The notes: generated by a model not told the origin, from the letters alone. Positions 19,840-30,269 are shown, counted from the first letter of the stretch. The stretch is DNA of 64,000 bases from Prorocentrum cordatum (GCA_963575745.1 CAUYUJ010018715.1:668699-732698); one strand, 5' to 3'. Program-made: numbers and translations.

Positions 19840-21569
19840 TCAAAACAGGCCGCGCTCGTCCTCCTGGGGCCCACGGACCCCGCGCGCAGCCGCAGCGCGT
19901 TCGGCGCGGGCCATTCGGCCGTGGTTCCTCGCCGCCGCCAGGGACCCGAAGCCGTACGCCCGCGCCACGCTCTCCAGCGGCGGTAGGATCAGCTGGCTTG
20001 CCGCCGCAGCGCCCGCGCCTGGGCCAAGCACCGCACCTGCGGCCTCTCGTACCGAGGGTTCGCATGCGCTGCCGCGGCCCACCGCCTCCCGCTCTACATC
20101 GCCGGCGACCCTGAGGTTGACCGCCCAGCGCGCCCGCGTGGCCACCGTCGGCGGCTGGAGGTCACCGAACGCCTCCTTCGTGCCTGGGAGGATCCTCCTG
20201 TCGAGGTCGTTCCTCGCCCGGGCGCGCGAGCCGCTCTTGGCCCGATGCTCCGCGCCGAAGCACTGGTCGCGCAGCCGTTTGTGCGCCATCCTCGGCGCCC
20301 TGGCGTACTTGAAGCACGCCGTGCACACGACGAAGGGTTCCGCAGTCTTGCTGAACACCTGGCCCTCCATGACTTGGTGCCCGTGGACCGCCCACGGCCG
20401 CGAGCACGCCGCGCCAGCCTCCAGCTTCGGTTCCTGGGCCGCGGCCTGCGGCCCCGCCTCGCCTGGCTGTGCGCGCTCCAGCTGCAGCCTGCGGGACACC
20501 CGCCGCAAGGCCTCGGCCGCCGTCTAGCCATCGGGCACCTGCGAGGCCGCGGGCAGGGTGGAGGGCGGGGCCGCCGCTGGGCGCTTGCGAGCGGCCGTCG
20601 GCCTGCCTCCGCCTGGAACAGCAGGGGCGCTGGCCGAGCTGGGGGCCGTGCTGGAGGCCGACGCCGCCGCAAGCGCCACCGCCGCCCCCGCAGCCGCTGC
20701 ACGCCCAGCGCCGCTGCGCGCCGTGCTGGCCTCCGCCGCGTCCGTCACTCCGTCGCCGAAGTAGCCCAGGTCGATGTCCTCCAGGGCCTATGTCGGCCAG
20801 CAGTCGCGGCACCCTTGGTCCGAGATGTGGGCCTCAATCTCGGCGGCGAAACGGCAGGCCTCTCGGGCGCGCGCCAGCAGCCCGTTCAGCACCAGGAGGT
20901 GCTCGCCCGCTGGAGCCTGCAGCGCCGCGCCTCCTCGGCCCGCTTGTCCGCGATCGTGTTGCCCTCGCGCTCCAAGGCCGTGATCTCGCCTCTGACGACC
21001 GCCGCCTCCGAGGTGTGGGCAGGGATGTGCTTTACATCGATCCCTTCCGTTCAGTCCCCCACCCTGGCCCAGAGGTGGGAGTGAGGCGACGAAAGTCCTC
21101 GGGTCCTGGGAATGTCCCTGATGCAGTCCACAGTGCCCTTGCAGTCGCAGTGCAGGGTGAAGCGCCCGACGATCTGCGCGAGCGCCAGCACAGCCGCGTA
21201 GTCCCAGCCCGCGCGCGCCGACATGCTTGGCAGCAGCTCGGGCGGGACCGCCCCCCACGCTTGGGCCAGCACCTGGCCGCTGGCCGAGATCACGATGACC
21301 GACCAGCCAGCGCAGCGCAGCGAGGTGAAGCTCCCATGCACGCAGGAGCCGTCGGTGAACACCAGCGTCCCGTCCGCCACCGCCATGGGGCTCTCCCAGC
21401 CAGCTTGGCGCCACTCCCAATGCACCTGCCAGCGGGGCCGCTGGAGAAGCGACGAGGCGTCCACGAAGACGGTGAGGACATGTTTTAACTCTTCGAGGGT
21501 GGGCGGACCCACCCGTGATTCGAATATCGTGAACAGAGGCGCGGGCGGGGCCCCCAAGAACAAGCCCAC
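19840..21569 (-). pseudogene. Second retrotransposon RNase H remnant with CxxC tail
   Basis: The minus frame from 21569 reads GTLVFTDGSCVHG (first Asp near 21353), ARAGWDYAAVLALAQIVGRF where a Glu would be expected, and LHCDCKGTVDCI. A frame change near 21050 leads to VKHIPAHTSEAAVVRGE and then EREGNTIADKRAEEA (last Asp). Further frame changes lead through an Ala/Ser/Pro linker to GHQVMEGQVF, FVVCTACFKYARAPR and LRDQC near 20325. Domain order matches the copy at 10.3-11.2 kb. Missing Glu and several frameshifts make it inactive. No reverse transcriptase is seen. Confidence 0.75.
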
Positions 21570-22012
21570 AGCCTAGGGCTCGTCCTCCCGGGGCCCACTG
21601 TCCCCGCGCGCGGTGAGGACACTGGATAAGGAACTCCTGGATAAGGAGCCCAGGGTCTGAAATCTGGTGGCACACCAATTGGGGCATGGCCAAGGATATC
21701 ACCGCCGCCGTTATCTGATAAGGAATTCCTCAGGGTCTGAGGCCTCCTGGGCACACCTCTTGGACACTGGGCCAGATTCGCCGCCCAGATTTCACACAGG
21801 GCTGGACAAGACCAGGAGGTATAATGCTGGAGTGGCCCAGTGGTCGACCACAGATACACCAGCGCCGAAGCTGAACTTGACCTCCCGTGGGAGTTGCACC
21901 CAAAGGAGCGGGCTCTGGATCCCAGGGGCCCTCCTCGAGACGAGCTTGTCGTCCCGAGTCTCTCCTTGTGACGGTCCCTGGGGCCCGAGAGGGCCCCGAG
22001 GGAGCCCGCAGG

Positions 22013-22300
22013 CGGCGAGAAGGGACCGACCGTCCCGGCATTCCTGCACTCAATGGGCCCTGGAAGCGGCAGGGCCGATTTTTTACCGTTTCCGAAAAAG
22101 TGCCCCTTGAGAATGGAAACGGCAGAAAAAACGGCGACCGGAAACGGCAACAAAAACATAAGCCCGATGTGATAAAACAAGGCAGCCCAAGCCAGAAATG
22201 CTCTAAGAGGCATCTCGGGGAAACCACAGAAGGCTCTCATAACATTGTTAGGCAGGCCTTTGGGCACGCCAGGACGCTTCGCCATTGCCTGAAGGCGGCG
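22013..22300 (+). mobile_element. Repeat V interrupted by repeat M
   Basis: Outer parts (GGGACCGACCGTCCCG at the start; CAGAAATG, AGACGCTTCGCCA-like block at the end) match 48246-48480. The middle, 22049-22195, is repeat M (GGCAGGGCCGATTTTTTACC, AAACGGCGACCGGAAACGGC), also found at 49920-50170. Confidence 0.68.
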
Positions 22301-22311
22301 AACGATCGGGC

Positions 22312-22450
22312 TGGGCGAAAGGGGGGGATAGCAAAGGGGGGATCTGAAAACCAGCTCACGTGTAGCCGATTTTCCCGGCGCCTCCCGGCGCCGGGAGGCG
22401 GCCATGCATCGAGGAATGGGCCCCTCGGTGGGGCCGAAACCAGCTGCATG
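22312..22450 (+). repeat. Family D repeat with 22-bp perfect palindrome
   Basis: Starts GGGCTGGGCGAAAGGGGGGG, carries a perfect palindrome at 22379-22400 (CGCCTCCCGGC and its complement), then CATGCATCGAGGAATGGGCC. Copies at 31230-31385 and 14785-14900. On the minus strand its end reads CCCCCCCTTTCGCCCAG, an acceptor-like sequence. Confidence 0.85.
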
Positions 22451-22527
22451 GGAGGGGGAGGAGGGCCCGAAACGACCGCAGGGCCCGCTTGCAGCAGAGC
22501 CCGCGCTTTTTGCACACGGCGCGCTGC

Positions 22528-22598
22528 CTGCGCAGGCGCTCCAGCGTGCGCCGGAGGCCGTCGAGGGCCCGCCGCGCCTCCGCGTGCGCCTGCAGCTC
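22528..22598 (-). CDS. Candidate coiled-coil exon (71 bp)
   Basis: Follows GCAGCAG and encodes ELQAHAEARRALDGLRRTLE then RLR, ending CGCAG before a GC donor (GCAGCG), phase 2. Strong heptad-like pattern. A family C repeat lies about 100 bp upstream on this strand and a family D repeat downstream. Confidence 0.5.
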
Positions 22599-22696
22599 CT
22601 GCTGCGGCGGCGCGCGCGAGGGGGCGTAATTATGGGGAGGGCGACGGGCTCCCTAGAAGGAAGGAGGCTGCCTCATGCTGTGCGAAGGGGGGCACT

Positions 22697-22845
22697 GGGG
22701 CACACAAATCAACGGACACAAAGAACCAGATTCCCCAGACATTTTCACATGTTTTCTGGGCTTCTGTCTTCCCCCCCCAACTTCACATATTTTCCAATAT
22801 TTTCCGGGGGATCGAGGATTAATTGTGCCTGTGTGTGTTTTCCCT
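22697..22845 (+). repeat. Family C dispersed repeat (about 145 bp)
   Basis: Starts CACACAAAT, contains TTTTCTGGGCTTCTGTCTTC and CATATTTTCC, ends GTGCCTGTGTGTGTTTTCCC. Other copies at 32511-32655, 44682-44826 and 58858-59000, all plus orientation and all close to full length. Confidence 0.85.
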
Positions 22846-23158
22846 ACCTAGGCTCTGCCTAGAAGGGTTCTTACTCTCTTGGCTTAAAGGGGCCGGGCAG
22901 TGGGCTCCGCCCAGGGCGGTTCCCCCAGGATCCGCCCCGCGGTTCCCCCAGTTACGTCTCCTTAGCGTAGCGTTGCTTATCTCATCTTAGCTTAGCTGAT
23001 TTCATCTTAGCTTAGCTTAGCTTCATCTTAGCTCAGGTTTATTCCCTACCGAGGCTCTGCCTAGAAGGGTTCTTACTCTCTTTGCTTAGAGGGGCCGGGC
23101 AGTGGGCCCCACCCTGGGCGGTTCCCCCAGGATCCGCCTCGCGGTTCCCCCAGTCCCC
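22843..23158 (+). repeat. Direct duplication of a 115-bp segment
   Basis: 22843-22960 and 23042-23158 share AGGCTCTGCCTAGAAGGGTT, GGGGCCGGGCAGTGGGC and CGGTTCCCCCAGGATCCGCC. They flank a short piece of the TTAGC array and precede its main body. Confidence 0.92.
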
Positions 23159-23159
23159 T

Positions 23160-23945
23160 GGGAGCTTTATCCTCAGCTTTAGCTTAGCTTTTGCTTAGCC
23201 TTAGATTAGCTGTAGCTTAGCTTTAGCTTAGCTTGAGCTTAGCTTTGGCGTAGCTTTAGCTTGGCTTCAGCGTAGCTGCTTAGCTTAGCTGTACCTTAGA
23301 TTTAGCTTAGATGTAGCTCACTTTTAGCTTAGCTTTACTTTAGCATTCGCTTAGCTTGAGCTTAGCTTTAGCTTAGCTTTAGCTTAGCGTTAGTTTAGCT
23401 TTAGCTTAGCTTCGTCTTAGATTTAGCTTAGCTCTAGCTCAGATTGAGCTAAGATTTATCTTAGCTTTAGCTTAGGTTTAGCTTAGCTTTAGCTTAGCTG
23501 TAGCTTAGCTGTAGCTTAGAGTAAGCTTGTAGTTAGCTTAGTTTTAGCTTAGCGTTAGCTTAGCTTTAGCTTAGCTTTAGCTTAGCTTTAGCTGAGCTGT
23601 AGCTTAGATTTAGCTTAGCTTTAGCCTAGCGTTCGCTTAGCTCTAGCTTAGCTTTAACTTAGTTTTAGCTTAGCTTTAGCTTAGCTGTAGCTTAGATTTA
23701 GCTTAGCTTGAGCTTAGCGTCAGCTTAGCTTGACCTTATATTGACCTTAGTTTTAGCTTAGCTTGAGCTTGGCTTTATATTAGCTTTAGTTTAGCTTTAG
23801 CTTAGCTTTAGCTTAGACTTAGCTTAGTTTCAGCTTAGCTTCAGCTCAGCTTTAGCTTAGCTTTATCCTAGCTTTAGCTTAGCTTTAGCTTGGCTGTAGC
23901 TTAGCTTTAGTGTTTAGCTTTAGCTTAGCTTTAGCTTAGCTTGAC
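23160..23945 (+). repeat. TTTAGCTTAGC (11-bp) satellite
   Basis: About 780 bp of TTTAGCTTAGC with GTAGC, TGAGC and CAGC variants; a shorter stretch lies at 22965-23040. Extremely AGCT-rich and strand-asymmetric. Confidence 0.95.
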
Positions 23946-24021
23946 TGTTACTACTAATGCTGCTTTCCTAGGGGCTCCAACTCCGAGGTAGGGTCGCACT
24001 GGGATAATTTTCCCTCCTGGA

Positions 24022-24196
24022 TATGTTCCGGAGGGTTCCAAAGGGGGGGTTGGGGGAGGGGGTTCTCCAGGAGGGGTCCCCCAGGGGCTTCGCACCCCCT
24101 GTTTTGACAAGGCTCTGAGGCCCCTGGGGGGCTCTCTGGAAAACCCCCTCCCCCCAAACCCCCTTTGGAACCCTCCGGTATGTTCAATAGAAACCT
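24022..24196. mobile_element. Foldback element next to the TTAGC satellite
   Basis: Arms of about 75 bp (left from GGATATGTTCCGGAGGGTTC, right ending GGAACCCTCCGGTATGTTC) are reverse complements with G/C-run length changes; centre near 24112. Confidence 0.85.
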
Positions 24197-24339
24197 ACCC
24201 GATCAAAACACAAATCCCCAGACACGCTCCCCCGGACACGCTCTCCCTGCCACCCCTCCGAGCTGCACACCATGAGCGTCCCAGCATGTGATGGTGGCTG
24301 GCACTCGAGCGGCAGCAAAATACCCACTTTTATAGGGAT

Positions 24340-25010
24340 GCGGCCAGCTCTGAAGCTTCTTCGAATGAGGCTGCTTCTTAGCAGAAGGGCTCCCGCCGTC
24401 CAAGAAGCAGGGGTGTTTCTAAGAAGTCCTCCCCCTCCCCCTGCCCCCCACTGTGCGTAGTTGATCCTGAGAGGGAAGGGGCGCCACACCCCTGCAGGAG
24501 AAGGCCTCTAGTGAGAACGCTCGAGGGAAGAGCCGAGCAGGGCAGGACCGTTTGGTAGACTTATGCTGTTCCCATCGTACTGAAAGGGCCATATCAAACA
24601 ATGTGTTCGAGCTCATGGGTAAGTATCGAAACAATGTCTGCCCGACACGCTGGCGATGTGCCGAACGAGCACCGTCTCCCCGGGCCGGCACGGAAGCACC
24701 ACGCAGCTTCGATGCTTGCTTGGTGCTCGAACTTCTGTCTGGCGACCAAGGCCAAAGTATGCTGGAACATACTGCTGCTAGACGCCCAGATAGGACCGCA
24801 CAGCGAGCACCGATGATCGGGGTCGTGGTGTTTCTTCCTCCCTTGTTGGCGGCGCGCGCTGGGGGGCAGAGGGGGGGGGAAGGCTCCTTAGATGGAGGCT
24901 GCTTCTCAAGAGGCGCCAGCCCTGCATCCACAGAGAAGGCCTCCCGCCCTCTACGAAGCAGGGGCGCTTCTGAGAAGCCCTCCCCCTTCCCCGTAACCCC
25001 CTTCTGCGTG
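24340..25010 (+). repeat. Two copies of a GGCTGCTTCT...GAAGCAGGGG element
   Basis: 24362-24450 and 24897-24990 share GGCTGCTTCT, GAAGCAGGGGYG, TTCT.AGAAG.CCTCCCCC. The DNA between holds no recognised gene. Confidence 0.68.
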
Positions 25011-25204
25011 TGGTGAGCGAACGTATCCACATCCACGCCCTCGTGGTCTGGGGATTCTAGCTGGGGCGCGATCCCGTGAATACGCAGTCCCGTGGAGCCG
25101 TTCCGCGCGGGAGGTCCGAGAAGAACGCCCTGCATCCATGGGTCGCGGCCCACGGGCTGGGCTCGCGGCCCACGGCCCAGGGGCCTGGCCCGCCCAAGGT
25201 CCCA

Positions 25205-25300
25205 GATACCGCAACTGACAGGCCTTCCCCTGGGGTGCGTTCTGACCAGGCTTTCCAGGCGGGCGCAGCCGCGGCGACAAGGAAGGGGCAGCGGTATCAG
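25205..25300 (+). repeat. Family A copy
   Basis: ATACCGCAACTGACAGG, GGGGTGCGTTCTGACCAGG, GCCGCGGCGACAAGG. Confidence 0.68.
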
Positions 25301-25414
25301 TAGATATCCCTCCTCTGGGGTTACTGGGTCGTGGTGTTCTTTCTTCCTCGTAGAACTCCTGCTGCAGCGCGGCCTCCGACTCCCTCGCACGGGAGCAAAC
25401 AAAACAGCGCATTC

Positions 25415-25550
25415 GGAGCTCCGCACGGACTTTTTGGATCAGCGCTGGGCCCCCCCTCCCTGGCGCGCGGGGCGCGCCAAAGACCGCACTGGAGGCGCCG
25501 CAAAGGGGTCCCAACGCAGATCCAAGAGACCCGCGGGGCTAGCCGACTAT
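25415..25550. repeat. Relative of the inner foldback pair at 7.1 kb
   Basis: CGGACTTTTTGGATCAGCGC and GGGCCCCCC on the left; CGCAGATCCAAGAGACCCGC on the right. Confidence 0.7.
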
Positions 25551-25794
25551 TTACCGTCGAAAATGTGTGTGTTGGCGTCGCGACGGCGGCCATGGCGACG
25601 GCGACACACCATGCCTGGCGAGCGGATTGCGTGTTGCCCCGCTCCGCGGGGACGGAGGCTGGGAGAGGTTCGGGACACTGACGTTTGGGGACGCGGTGAT
25701 TTTTGTTTCCCTCGGGTAACGGCTGTTATCCGGGGGGGAGGGGGGGAATGCGGGAGGGTAACAGTAATGGCGGCCGCGGCGTGCGCCCGCTAGG

Positions 25795-26430
25795 GTGCGT
25801 CCGCGCCACCAGCGCATCAATCGTCTGTGTACACGACAATGCCCAATGCCTGCGCACAACGAAACGCCACCTATGTACACGTCAAAAAATGCCTCCGTTC
25901 ACCACAGCAGTCGCGTGCACTGCAGCACCGCGCTGCCCATGCACACCGCAGTGCGTGTGTATACTGCAGCAGCCGCTGTTCATAATAAGCGTCTACAGAA
26001 AACCATTGTTTGCAATAGGATTATTAAAGGAAGCCGTATGGAAAATGGTTCGCCTTTGGATTTCGCAGAGCCCCATTCTTATATTGAATGTGGAAAACAT
26101 CGCTATGGACAGCAGGGCGCCTCTGGACTCCACAGAAAAACCTTGGTTTGATAAATTGGGCCGCCTCTGGGTTCCGTTGGAAACGAACGTTTTTTACACG
26201 TTTTGAAAGAATCCCTACGGGAATTGGAGCGCCTAGAACTTCTACACACGTACACCACAACGCCTCCGGTGCCTGCGTACACCACAACAACCGAGTGCAA
26301 CACAACGTCGGTGTACACCACCGGGCCTGCACCGCCACTTGCGTACGCAACGCAACTCCCGTGTGCACCGTGCTGCATGCGTGAACCACAGCACCTGCGC
26401 ACACCACGGCGCCCGCAAGAGGAGAAGGCG
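25795..26430 (+). repeat. GTACACCACA-type minisatellite, two stretches
   Basis: 25795-25985 and 26245-26410 carry short units such as GCGTACACCACAACAACCG. Between them (25990-26240) two GGATTTCGCAGAGCCCC/CTGGGTTCCGTTGGAAACG segments are AT-richer. Confidence 0.75.
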
Positions 26431-26689
26431 CGTGGCCGCCCAGTCTTCATCTTCTCCATGGCGCTGGGTCTACAATCGATGTGTGCATTAAGGACGGGTG
26501 GTACGGACGCAAGACCCTTGGAAGCCGAAGTTGGGATTTCTTCAGCAAAAGCTGGCCAACGAAAACGGCAGAGGACTGGCCGCAGAGGCAAGGACACAAG
26601 GGTTCCCTGGAGAAGGCTCCCGTCCTTACCAGGCGCGTTGACTGCATCGCACTGCGACCGAGCACCAGCCAGAAGGAAGAAAGAAGAAA

Positions 26690-26740
26690 CGACGACGACG
26701 CCGAAGCCGACGACCACGACCGACGACGTCGACGAGGAAA

Positions 26741-26796
<56 letters not shown>

Positions 26797-26797
26797 T
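26690..26797 (+). repeat. GAC triplet tract
   Basis: (GAC)n, about 20 pure units at the end. Confidence 0.95.
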
Positions 26798-26989
26798 GCG
26801 AGCGCAACAACACGTTTGTGAGCACCAATGCGTGCCGCTCAGACCACGCCATGCCTGTGAGCATAGCGGCATACCTGCGGGGTTCCGCTCCCAGCATGTA
26901 GGAGGGGGGGCCAGAGGCCCCTCCCCCACGGCACGATCGTTAGCTTTACCCTGGGTGGTTAGCCAGGGTAGCGAGCGTTACGCAAGAGA

Positions 26990-27146
26990 TAACCAGCCTC
27001 GAACGTATCCCTATCCCTAAGATGGGAGAGCAAAAAGCGAGGACAATCTTAGGGATAGGCCCTCAAAAACTGAGGGAATCCTTAAGATCGGCATCGAGGT
27101 GAGGTGATGTCAAACATAGGGATAGGGATATGCTTCAAACTGGTAA
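26990..27146. mobile_element. 157-bp MITE with 28-bp inverted ends and 5-bp target duplication
   Basis: Left end TAACCAGCCTCGAACGTATC then CCTATCCC; the right end's complement reads TTACCAGTTTGAAGCATATC then CCTATCCC. Flanked by AGAGA at 26985-26989 and 27147-27151. The interior carries complementary CAATCTTAGGGAT and CCTTAAGAT blocks. Same family as 41929-43328. Confidence 0.88.
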
Positions 27147-27239
27147 AGAGAACAAAACACATAACGCACACTGGGACGTGGATAGCGTGTCGCGCCGACG
27201 CGTGGTGGGCCAGAACTGGAGGATCGACACGCTGACCAC

Positions 27240-27365
27240 ACAAGTTCCCGACCGGGCATCTCCTGGGGCGCGCTCCGGCAAACATCGCGAGACGAATCCA
27301 GCGGTGGCGACGAGGGCCTCCCGGGAGGCCCGTCCAGGCAAAAACGAGGCACATAAGATGGCCGA
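27240..27365 (+). repeat. Family A copy
   Basis: CTCCTGGGGCGCGCTC, GAATCCAGCGGTGGCGACGA, GGGCCTCCCGGGAGGCC. Confidence 0.75.
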
Positions 27366-27544
27366 TTCCGAGAAGCCTGGAGCAAAACATGTCGCCACCT
27401 CTTGGGTGCGCATGTTGTACTGGCGCCGACCTTCTGCCAGTCTTCCGCCATCGGGGCCGCCCTTCCGCCGACGTCCGCCGAACTTCCGCCGCCTCCCGCC
27501 GAGGAAAGAGATGCCAACTCTCCCGATCCTTTCTCACGCCTTGT

Positions 27545-27850
27545 TCCCACACCCCTGACGTCATGACCTTTCATGGCATCGGCCCCCAGAAAGGCCTCCT
27601 CCACCACTCCCTGGTAACGGGTTCTTCATCCCGTTCTCACGCCTCATTCTCACACCCCTGACGTCATGACCTTTCACGGCATCGGCCCCCAAAAAGGTCT
27701 CCTCCACCACTCCCTGGTAACAGGTTCTTCATCCCGTTCTCACGCCTCATTCTCACACCCCTGACGTCATGACCTTTCACGGCATCGGCCCCCAGAAAGG
27801 TCTCCTCCACCACTCCCTGGTAACAGGTTCTTCATCCCGAGTCCTTCCTG
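27545..27850 (+). repeat. Family B, three head-to-tail copies
   Basis: A unit of about 114 bp starting CACCCCTGACGTCATGACC and ending GGTTCTTCATCCCG is present three times with few differences. Elsewhere the family is single-copy and diverged, so this triplication is recent. Confidence 0.9.
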
Positions 27851-27969
27851 GCCGGTCCTGGACCCTGGTCGGGGTCCCGACGCGCCGCAAACGACTGAAC
27901 AGAAACTGCGAAACGACTCACACCAGAGAAACACCCCCGTCAATGGATCGTTTTCGCTGAAGAGACCGA

Positions 27970-28150
27970 CCGACCCGGGAACCCAAAAACCCACCGAAAT
28001 CGGCCCGGAACCAATAACCGCGAGCCCAGGAACCCGGAATCCGGGAACCCGGGAACCCAGCCTGCCACCAGAAGCGGCGGGAAACTTTCGCCCAATCTTT
28101 CAACCTCCGCTAGGACCCCTTCAGTGCAAGCACTGATTGGGGAATCATCG
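27970..28150 (+). repeat. Dispersed repeat T, copy 2
   Basis: Same modules in the same order as 16300-16500. Confidence 0.87.
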
Positions 28151-29040
28151 AAAGCCTCATCTCGCCTCGTCTCGCCATCGCTCGGACGCCGCCGTGCCCT
28201 CTTCGGCTTCGCTCGAGCGCCACTTCTCGCAAGATATGTGGCCCAGGAGGCTCCTCGAGGGCCCCAGAAAATACACAACAAATCATCGAAGGCCTCATCT
28301 CGACTCCTCTCGCCATCGCTCGGGCGCCCCTTCCGCCGTGCGCCTCTTCGGCGTCGCTCGCCAGCGCCTCCGTGGCGCAGGATATCTATGGCCCTGAGGA
28401 GGCTCCTCGCGCGGGCCCCCGCCGAGCCAAAAAACAGGCCCACGTCCGAGCGGTGCCGAGCCTTGTGCCTACACCTTGGTCGGGCACATCTTCCTATGGG
28501 CGGAGGTTGGACGGACAGACATCAAACCAAATATTCAAGCAGAATCAAGACATGATGGAACAAATCGTCCCACGACGATTGTTCGACTATTTGGGACCAT
28601 TCCTCCTGTGGAGCGGCAGGCCCGACATCTCGCCTCGTCTCGCCATAGTTCGGGCGCCACTTCCGCCGTGCATTCCTTCGGCTTCGCTCGCGAGCCTCCT
28701 TTGCGCAGTATGTGTATGTATGTATGTATGTATATATATATATACATATATATATATGTATGTATATATATATATAGATGTGCATGTGTGTATATATAAA
28801 TATATGGCCCTAAGGAGGCTCCTCATGGGGCCCCCGCCGAGCCAACAAAACAGGCCCACGCCCGAGCGGCGCCAAGCCGTTTGCCTACACCTCGGTCGGG
28901 CATATCTTCCTATAGGCGTAGTTTGAACGATTATGTATATATATATATACAACCATAATCAAGACATGAAAGAACACATCGTCCTCCGACTATTATTTGA
29001 CTAGTTTGGACTCTTCCCTCCTGTGGAGGGACACGCCCGG
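28150..29040 (+). repeat. Diverged tandem modules with two GTCGGGC inverted-repeat elements
   Basis: A CTCGCCATCGCTCGG.CGCC module of about 100 bp occurs at 28165, 28300 and 28635. A GCCGAGCCAA-CAGGCCCACG module precedes each inverted-repeat element (28479-28626 and 28894-29040). Confidence 0.78.
28710..28800. repeat. (TATG)n/(TA)n microsatellite
   Basis: TGTATGTATG then TATATATA stretches. Confidence 0.95.
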
Positions 29041-29149
29041 TTTGAGACTACACAGCTTCCCCTCCTCGACCTCAGCCGCTCGCGGGCCAGCCGCCCCTCG
29101 CGCCGCGCGGGCAGCAACCTCGCGGCGGCGCGCTCGCGCCCGGCTCTCT

Positions 29150-29297
29150 GGCGGCACAGCTCCCGCCGCAGGGCCCGGGCCTTCCCGCCCCCCTCGCGCG
29201 CGAGGCGCTCGAGGGCGGCCGCGCGCCGCTCGAGCTGCGTGGCCCGGTCGCACCACGCGCGCACGGCGCCGACGGGCGACGCGGCCGCCTCGCAGGC
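29150..29297 (-). CDS. Candidate coiled-coil exon
   Basis: Follows GCGCAG and reads ACEAAASPVGAVRAWCDRAT, QLERRAAALERLAREGGGKA and RALRRELCRQ, a clear amphipathic pattern of Arg/Glu/Leu. The open frame continues beyond 29150, so the 3' end is not certain. Same strand and composition as the exons at 12964-15020; membership of the same gene is a guess. Confidence 0.5.
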
Positions 29298-29849
29298 CTG
29301 CGCCGGTTGGGCAAGGAGGTCTGCGTTGGAAGAAGGTCCTCGCCGGAAGGACACATGAGGATGCAGCCCCAGAGGGGGGCTGTTGCGCCGGCTTGGGCCG
29401 CGGATCAAGCGGGATTAATGAGGCCAGATGAAACGGGGGGGAAGCCAGATCGAGCAGGATTTCGGACCAGGGCAAAGTCAGAATTTGACCTCCCAGGAGT
29501 TGCATCGGAGCCCTGGGGCGAGCCGCGAAGCCAATTTCCGGGATCGGCATGCGCAACGGCTCGCCAGCAAAGCGTCCCAGCTTCGGCAGGCCCTGGCCGC
29601 TGCCGGTGACTCGAATCAAATTGGTATTCTTGGGTTTTGGAAGCGGGTTGATAACCTCCAACAAAAAACTTACATCCTAGCCTGAAGCATAATTGCCATC
29701 TCTGATGTCAGAAACGTAGCTTTTGGTAACATCTGAAAGACCACGGGCGCCTCGAATTGCCAAGACTTGCTTCTTCAGTTCGCAGCCACCCACAGCTCCA
29801 AAAGGCCACTCGTCGCCCCAGCAGGCGAATCGGATCGAACTGGGGATAT

Positions 29850-29962
29850 CAACAGGTACCGATACCGCTACTCCCCGGACCTCTCCCTGCAGTGCGTCCT
29901 GACCAGGATTTCGAGGCGAATCCAGCGGGTGGCGACGAGGGCCGCCCATGAGGCCCAAAAAG
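29850..29962 (+). repeat. Family A copy
   Basis: ACCGATACCGCTACTCCCCG, GTCCTGACCAGGATTTCGAG, GTGGCGACGAGGGC; runs straight into a GGA tract. Confidence 0.78.
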
Positions 29963-29963
29963 G

Positions 29964-30036
29964 GGAGGAGGAGGAGGAGGAGGAGGAGGAGGAGGAGGAG
30001 GAGGAGGAGGAGGAGGAAGAGGAGGAGGAGGAGGGG
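29964..30036 (+). repeat. GGA tract
   Basis: About 20 GGA units following a family A copy. Confidence 0.96.
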
Positions 30037-30046
30037 AAAAGGAATC

Positions 30047-30268
30047 GCCCCCGCCTCGGCGCGCGCCTGCTCGGCCAGGGTGCCGGCGGGCGGCCGCGGG
30101 CCGCAGGCCCCCGCCATGGCCGAGGCCCCGCGCCGCGCCGCGCGCACCCCCGGCGGCGGCGGCGGCGCGGTGTGCGGGGCCCGTGGAGCGGCCTCGGGCC
30201 CTCGAGGCGCAACGCTCCCCGCAGGCGACCTTCGGCACTCCGCCTCGCCACGAAGCTCGGCGGCGCGC
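30047..30268 (-). CDS. Candidate exon island between two GGA tracts
   Basis: Minus-strand frame RAAELRGEAECRRSPAGSVA continuing to AGTLAEQARAEAG is protein-like. GGA tracts flank it at 29964-30036 and 30270-30346. A second short open island (GQAPLACPSASGPAAGLARP) lies at 30345-30440. Function unknown. Confidence 0.35.
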
Positions 30269-30269
30269 A

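Noticed and set aside
23160-23945. Interstitial telomere
   Set aside because: The repeat is TTTAGCTTAGC, not TTTAGGG; no true telomere units were seen.
26640-26900. A poly-Asp acidic protein over the GAC tract
   Set aside because: Only the triplet tract gives the acidic run; flanking frames have no domain.
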